A stretch of DNA of 64,000 bases, from the NCBI RefSeq assembly GCF_042453785.1, contig NC_091661.1, forward strand, positions 29,627,501 to 29,691,500. The letters run 5' to 3'. Under the pieces are notes generated by a model. The model saw only the letters and a list, made by a program, of their open reading frames with translations, ran no database searches and was not told the origin of the DNA. Position numbers and translations under genes: made by a program. Of the stretch, positions 58,350-64,000 are shown one piece after another. This DNA is from Malus domestica. Lineage: Eukaryota > Streptophyta > Magnoliopsida > Rosales > Rosaceae. Each line of letters opens with the position of its first letter. The first letter of the stretch is position 1.

Positions 58350-60041
58350 CTCTTTCTCTCTCCTCCTCCCCCGCCCTCCTCTTCTTAATTCTCTCTCTCT
58401 CTCTCTCTCTCTAGTCTCTACGAATTCAGTAAATATCTATATTGTCCACGGGAGGATTTTATCTTGTTTCTTGCTCTCTGTGACTCAGTCCCCTCAAACA
58501 TTTCCACCAGATTATGGCATTGGCAACCCAATTGGACCGTTGGATGGGGATCATAAACGTCATGTGATGGATGCCACGTGGACCTCATACTTTGATTAAA
58601 AGGGGACCCATTCAATGAAAATCCTCTGATTCCGTCCAGCTTCATACAGGGACATATTATAACATGGGTCTCACTCTTTCAGGCTCACAGCCCTGACATT
58701 CAGCCCAACGGTTATTTGAGGCCTGAATGTGATTGCAGTTGGGCGCTAAGAAAAGCTAAAAATTCTAGGCCCAACTTGATTTGAGGCCCAAAATAACAGA
58801 GCACACGAAATGAAGCGTAAAGAAGCTCAACCAAGACCCTCCAATTGAAAGATAGTAACTTACCTAACACGTGTATTTTACAATCCAACGAGAACCAGCT
58901 CACTAATTTGGTTGTTGACACAAACTAGAGGGTCGCCTATATTGAAATCTCACACAATTTGTGTGGATCCAAGTACTGGGAATCCTCTAATTTGTGTCTG
59001 CAGACGATCGGGTGTGTTGGTCCACCCGATCGAGCATAATTGATTAAGAATAGGAAGGATCATATGTGAATCTCAAAGATTTAGTTTAATAATAGGATTA
59101 GTTTAGAATAGTTAATCGAGAGACAGGTGGAGGCAACAATGTCTTCCATCTTTAATGATTTTCACCTTTATCAAGCATTCAATAATAGTCGGACTTAAAT
59201 ACAACCCACCCACCCACTATCCATAGTAAATAGTTTTCTATTAAAACATAAATAAACAAGGAAATAATATGTAAATGTTAATTAAAGATTATGTGCGCAA
59301 TTCGAGATACCGGGTGGTACACTACATGTTATTATATAAGTAAGTAAATTTTTTATTTTTCAAGTGTCCCTCCGCTATATAATGACATGTGGTGTATCAC
59401 TCCATGTTATGTGCACATTGAAAATTCTACCTAATAAAAAATGTTTTTTTAACAAATTATATTATCTACACTAAGAGAAAGATTGTGAGTTTAGCCTCAT
59501 AATAGACTAGTAATAATCTAGTTCAAATTCGTCTTTAACGATAATCGAATGAGATGGGTGAACCCACATATAATTTTTGAATAAACTGGATAACCACTAG
59601 AAAAAAGTTCTCCTAGAATGGCCACTTGTATTGGACATGCTACGTGGCCTTTGATTTCAAATCCTAAGCAATAAATTGCTGAATTGGTTGGTGGCTAAAC
59701 GTGGTTCACAACATAGAAATCAGCTTCAAGGAAGGGAACAGAGACATCTGATGGACATATTGGACCAGTTGTACTAGGACATATGAAAGAGGATACTAAC
59801 CTAATAACACGACATTAACTTAAAAACTTAGAATAAGTGACGTCAAATGAGAACTTCAGAATAAGTAGTGTCGAGTTATTGGTTTGATGCCACCGTCGCA
59901 TCGCAAGCCAATGGTCCACTACTTCAACTTTCTCAAACATTAGTACGTTATTGATTTAGAATACTCAACTCTAACGTTTTGGACGAAGGTAGGTCTCTAG
60001 TCATCAAAGCATTTAGAAGCATGGTACCCAAATAACATTCA
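58350..60041. other. Intergenic spacer upstream of b561 copy 2
   Basis: (CT)n at 58392-58412 lies in the probable 5' leader. A weak MITE-like inverted pair (gtggtacactacatgttatta / aatgacatgtggtgtatcac) lies at about 59311-59402. Nothing else is recognised. Confidence 0.45.
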
Positions 60042-61093
60042 TTATTGATCCATATATAGTGCCAATTGGATTTGGAAAATCAGCCTGCGAACTTCAAAGT
60101 CTGTTACGTATTAAGGTGCGAAGAATGTCAATTGAAAATGTTTTTGCCTGGTCCTGTCTATACCAGAGAAATAAAAAAGACAATTAAGAAGCTGTTATAT
60201 TTTACGAAAATAAGAAACCATGTTATACAATTTCCATTTTTCAAATTTATAAGGAAGATATTGCACCAGAAGAAAAAAAAAAAAAAAAAAACTAAGTGGT
60301 AAGAAAAAAAAAGTTAGGAACCAGAATTTTAAACATCTATTGTAAATCAACATGACGGGAGTAGATGGTTGAACTTATTTTTTAATGTTTATAGAGAATT
60401 TAACTATTAACTGTCACGTTATATTGTTTTAAATTCAAGAAATGCTCAAGAGATATTTCAAAGTTTTAAAGTGAGACTCGTCATGTACTACCAAACCCTC
60501 TAACATCTTGAATTTTTTATTATAATATGTTATAGTATTGACATGAAAATTAAGGTGCCAATAATGTCAATTGGATTGGAAATCCTTATTGATCCATATA
60601 TAGTGCCAATTGGATTGGAAAATCAGCCTGCGAACTTCGAAGTCTGTTACGTAGTTATCTTGTAATTAAGGTGCAAATAATGTCAATTGAAAATGTTTTT
60701 GCGTCCTGTCTATACCAGATAAATAAAAAAGACAATTAAGAAGCTGTTATATTTTACGAAAATAAGAAATAATGTTATACAATTTCCATTTTCCAAATTT
60801 ATAAGGAAGATATTGCACCAGGAAAATAAAAAAAAAACTAAGTGGTAAGAAAAAAAAGTTAGGAACCAAAATTTTAAGCATCTATTATAAATCAACATGA
60901 CGATGGTTGAACTCATTTTTTAATGTTTATAGAGAATTTAACTATTAATTGTCACGTTACATTGTTTAAAATTTAAGAAATGCTCAAGAGATATTTCCAA
61001 GTTTCAAAGTGGAACTCTTCATGTACTACCAAACCCTCTCATATCTTGAATTTTTAATATAATATGTTATAGTATTGACACGAAAATTAACGT
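60042..61093 (+). repeat. 544-bp tandem duplication
   Basis: The sequence from 'ttattgatccatatatagtg' at 60042 recurs at 60586. Similarity runs through 'gacaattaagaagctgttat', 'aaatgctcaagagatatttc' and 'atgttatagtattgaca' to about 61093. There are small indels in the A-tracts. It contains no recognised gene; the unit includes a short frame interrupted by A-tracts. Confidence 0.88.
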
Positions 61094-61809
61094 TAAAATG
61101 TAAGATAAAGTTTATAAAAATACAAGCACAAAGTACGAGGCACGTGTTGACATGCAAGTCCTCGCCATGTGCATCCTCAATTATGATAAGAAGTATAAAC
61201 TCATAGCAATTTAGCTACTGTTTTAGATAAGACAACCGACAAGGCACTTACGTAAAAGTAGCAACTTTTATTCATCTTTCGGACTTTTGCGCTGCTGAAT
61301 GGGCCATCCAAGGCCATGGATGGGAGAAATTACATGTGTCGACAACAGAATTCGGTAAATTATGAGTTTCCATATAAATGTTTAATTTTTTATAAAATAA
61401 TTAATCACTTATGTGATGACAGTTAACATATCAAATCGTGTTTTCGTCGTTCTGAAAAATTATGCAATTCAGATATCTTTCCTGAAACATATGATTGCAT
61501 TAAAATCCGATACAGCTAATTATTTTGTTTCTCTAATCACATTTTTATTTATGGAATTCGTTTCTGAGTCGTCTTCAAAAATGGTTCTGTGGAGCGTCTA
61601 GTCTTACAGCTAGAGATTAGATTTTCACAGCCACACAGCCTTCTAGTCGTTTTCAGAATATTCATCTGTTTTCAAAAACAGTGGACTGAAAAATACCTTG
61701 CTTGTTCCTAACTTCTGCTCTAACCTCAAAGAAAACAGCATCGTCTGCTCAAAATCTCAGAAATTTTTTTTCTGAGATCTGAGAACTCAGGACTCAGAAA
61801 TCAGAAAAC
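61094..61809. other. Upstream region of the NT-C2 gene
   Basis: This is presumably the promoter and 5' leader. CAGA/TCTGAGA-rich repeats (ctgagatctgagaactcagg) lie at 61770-61805, just before the start codon. Confidence 0.45.
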
Positions 61810-64000
61810 ATGTTCAAGTCATGGAGCAAGAAGAAGAAGATAAGAGCTGTATTCCAATTGCAGTTTCAGGCAACTCAGGTATCGTTTTCAAACTCAGAAA
61901 ACTAAAACCATCTTCTTTCCAGTCACTTATTTCGAAATTGGTTTGCTCTGATGGATTCATACCGAAGTTTTCGAGTTTTCGAAACGAGTTCAGCTGAAAT
62001 GTGATCTAGTTTTTCATAAATACACATATATATATATATATAATATCTATGTATATATAGACGCTATACAGGGATATGATATCACATTCGTACCTGGATT
62101 TTCTTTCCTGACCGTTTTTAATCTCAGGTGCCGAAATTGAAGAAGCCTGCTTTGATGCTGTCGCTGGTGCCGGACGACGTCGGAAAGCCGACGGTGAAGC
62201 TGGGGAAAGCGGCGGTTCAGGACGGCACCTGCATTTGGGAGAATCCAGTTTTTGAGTCAATGAAGCTGATTGAGGAAGCAAAAACAGGAAAACTGAAGGA
62301 GAAGATTTATCACTTCATTGTTTCTAATGTAAGGAAGCGTTTAGTTTTCGGAGTTCTTAAGGGATTCGTCTGGTAACGTTTTAACACTGAGGGGATTGTT
62401 GCAGGGATCTTCGAAATCGGGTTATCTCGGAGAAGCTTCAATTGATTTTGCAGATATTGTGGCGGAAACTGAACCGTTAACCGTCACTCTGCCCCTTAAG
62501 TTTGCAAATTCCGGTGTAGTTTTACATGTGACAATTCACAGGATTCAGGAAGATGGTGATCAAAGGTGAGAAATGAGAATCCACACTGTCACTCTATTGC
62601 TTCTCTAGTTATGATTTGTTTCGGTTTTTCTTTCGCTGTCTCCTTCGCTTGCGCGAGTTAGACATAAGATTTAATCTGATATTCAGGGAAATCGAAGAAG
62701 GTGACGATCCAAGTCTGTCACGCCATAGCAGCGTGGGGAACCAAAACGGCAATTGGGATGCAGATGGAAGCAACCACTTACGTTCCAATGAAGTACGGTA
62801 TTCCATAGCATTTTCTTTTCGATGAGGTTAACTCAGATGACCTAAAATTTATGAATCCGAGTATGGGAACCTGACTAGGTGTAGTTTACGTTGCTGCAGA
62901 ATGGAGGATATGTCCAACGGGACGCTGCTAGTTCCCTGTCACCCCCTGAAGTACAAAATTCCATGCCTCACAATGGACAGGCGGGTGCCAACGTAAGGAA
63001 AACCCATACGCATCAAAAATCAAGCTTGGATTGGTCTTCAGATGGAAGCTTATTTGACTCACTAGACATTGTTGAAGACAAGCTTCCGGCAGAAAGAGTG
63101 CAAGCAGTTTCAGATGTTGATAAACTCAGAAATGAAATTACTGTTCTGAAGAGGCAGGCAGACCTATCGGAACTGGAATTGCAGTCTCTTCGGAAACAAA
63201 TGGCCAAAGAGAGCAATCAAGGGCAGAATCTGTCTAAACAAATTGTTAGCCTTAAAGAGGAGAGAGATGCACTCAAAATGGAATGCGAACAACTTAAGTC
63301 CTCACAGGGACGTAGTAATGGGAAACAGACTTTCAAAAAGATGCAGCCCGAGACTGAGGATACAAGAGCACAGTTAGACGCAATGAAGCAAGAGCTTAGT
63401 TCTGAGAAGAAAGCAAGAACCAATCTTCGCTCACAACTCGCGCACACACAAGACTCAAATTCTGAGTTAGTCCTTGTCGTGAAGGATCTGAAAGATGAAT
63501 TGGGAAAGAAAAATAGAGAAATATTTGATCTTTCAAGCCAGTTAGAAGCTGAAAAAAATTCCAAAATGATGGCAACATATTCTGCAGGAAGAATAAACAA
63601 AGATGATCAGGAAGTGGAATCGTTGAAGCTTGACATCAGAGAACTTCTCGGTGAAATAGACACACACCAGAAAAAGAGGGAAGAGCAGGATATGCGTATA
63701 AAACAGCTCACCTTGGACTGTGACCTTTTAAGGCAGGAAAAATATGACATCTCTAAGAAGTTAGATCGAAACCAAGAAAGAATACGAACAGAGATGGCAA
63801 ATGAGCGAGCAGGTTATATGGCAACTATAAAAGAGCTTGAATCTCAGTTAGAGAGATCAGAAGAAACAATTGAGAAGCAAGCACATGAATTCTCAGAATG
63901 TTTGATGTCCATTCAGGAACTTGAGAGTGAACTTAAGTCTTTGGAGAAGGAACGCGAGATGCAGGCCAAGGGATTTGAAGAAAAACTTGAGGAAGTGATG
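61810..64000 (+). CDS. NT-C2 (EEIG1/EHBP1) domain, coiled-coil protein, 5' part
   Basis: Exons: 61810-61878, 62128-62328, 62405-62565, 62687-62792, and 62900 to beyond the window edge, all GT-AG and in phase. The protein starts MFKSWSKKKKIRAVFQLQFQ. An NT-C2 domain follows (PALMLSLVPDDVGKPTVKLG, CIWENPVFESMKLI, LGEASIDFADIVAETEPLTV, LPLKFANSGVVLHVTIHRIQ, about residues 10-145). Next come a polar linker and then a long Glu/Lys/Leu coiled coil from about residue 225 (DKLRNEITVLKRQADLSELE onward). Plant members of this type are linked to organelle or vesicle positioning; no firm function can be given. The domain arrangement and the intron after ATQ match the plant family as I remember it. The 3' end is outside the window. 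Confidence 0.9.

Overview
The window is plant nuclear DNA: genes with GT-AG introns, AT-rich spacers and dense transposable elements. The gene families (RUP WD40, R2R3-MYB, PLS-class PPR, remorin, Tnt1-like copia elements) are those of a eudicot. Several repeats (an Au-type SINE, a SINE-like repeat whose tail reads 'taggctgcccattgtgtg', and a 'gttttaatgataaag' repeat) are ones I remember from apple and pear sequence. I therefore infer a Rosaceae genome, probably Malus or Pyrus, at moderate confidence.

Layout. 1-2432: two tandem F-box/LRR genes on the minus strand, the first cut by the window edge. 2433-7919: spacer with MITEs and one near-perfect palindrome. 7931-9142: intronless RUP-type WD40 gene with two upstream start codons. 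9536-13522: gene-capturing LTR element A. 13605-15004: a TIR element with a hAT element nested in it. 18025-20445: CFIm25, seven exons, with an intact SINE in intron 2. 21098-22867: PPR gene, minus. 23811-27608: gene-capturing LTR element C. 29323-34300: degenerate copia element, minus. 38215-39846: LAF1-like MYB. 40050-41234: SEC22-like gene, minus. 42117-44082: remorin, minus, with a partial TRIM in intron 3. 47842-48057: remorin-like remnant. 49194-50118 and 52709-58349: two copies of a cytochrome b561 gene. The second has a copia element in intron 3, and the first lacks exon 1. 61810-64000: 5' part of an NT-C2 / coiled-coil gene that runs off the right edge.

The most unusual content is the pair of related non-autonomous LTR elements, A and C. 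They share LTRs, a primer-binding site and a 3' region built of three tandem-repeat blocks and TATA-containing modules. Where gag-pol should be, each carries pieces of three different host genes, all in the sense of the element: plastid ATP/ADP translocator + PYL ABA receptor + TRB telomere-binding factor in A; SAUR + ribosomal protein S20 + prefoldin 5 in C. In A the three pieces read as one continuous frame. Both elements keep their LTRs and a perfect 5-bp target-site duplication. This resembles maize Bs1, a known retroelement with three captured genes.

The host genes are mostly unrelated housekeeping and regulatory loci and form no evident pathway. Two light-signalling candidates (RUP and LAF1-like MYB) are about 29 kb apart. 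Gene models were built by hand from splice signals, reading phase and family resemblance.
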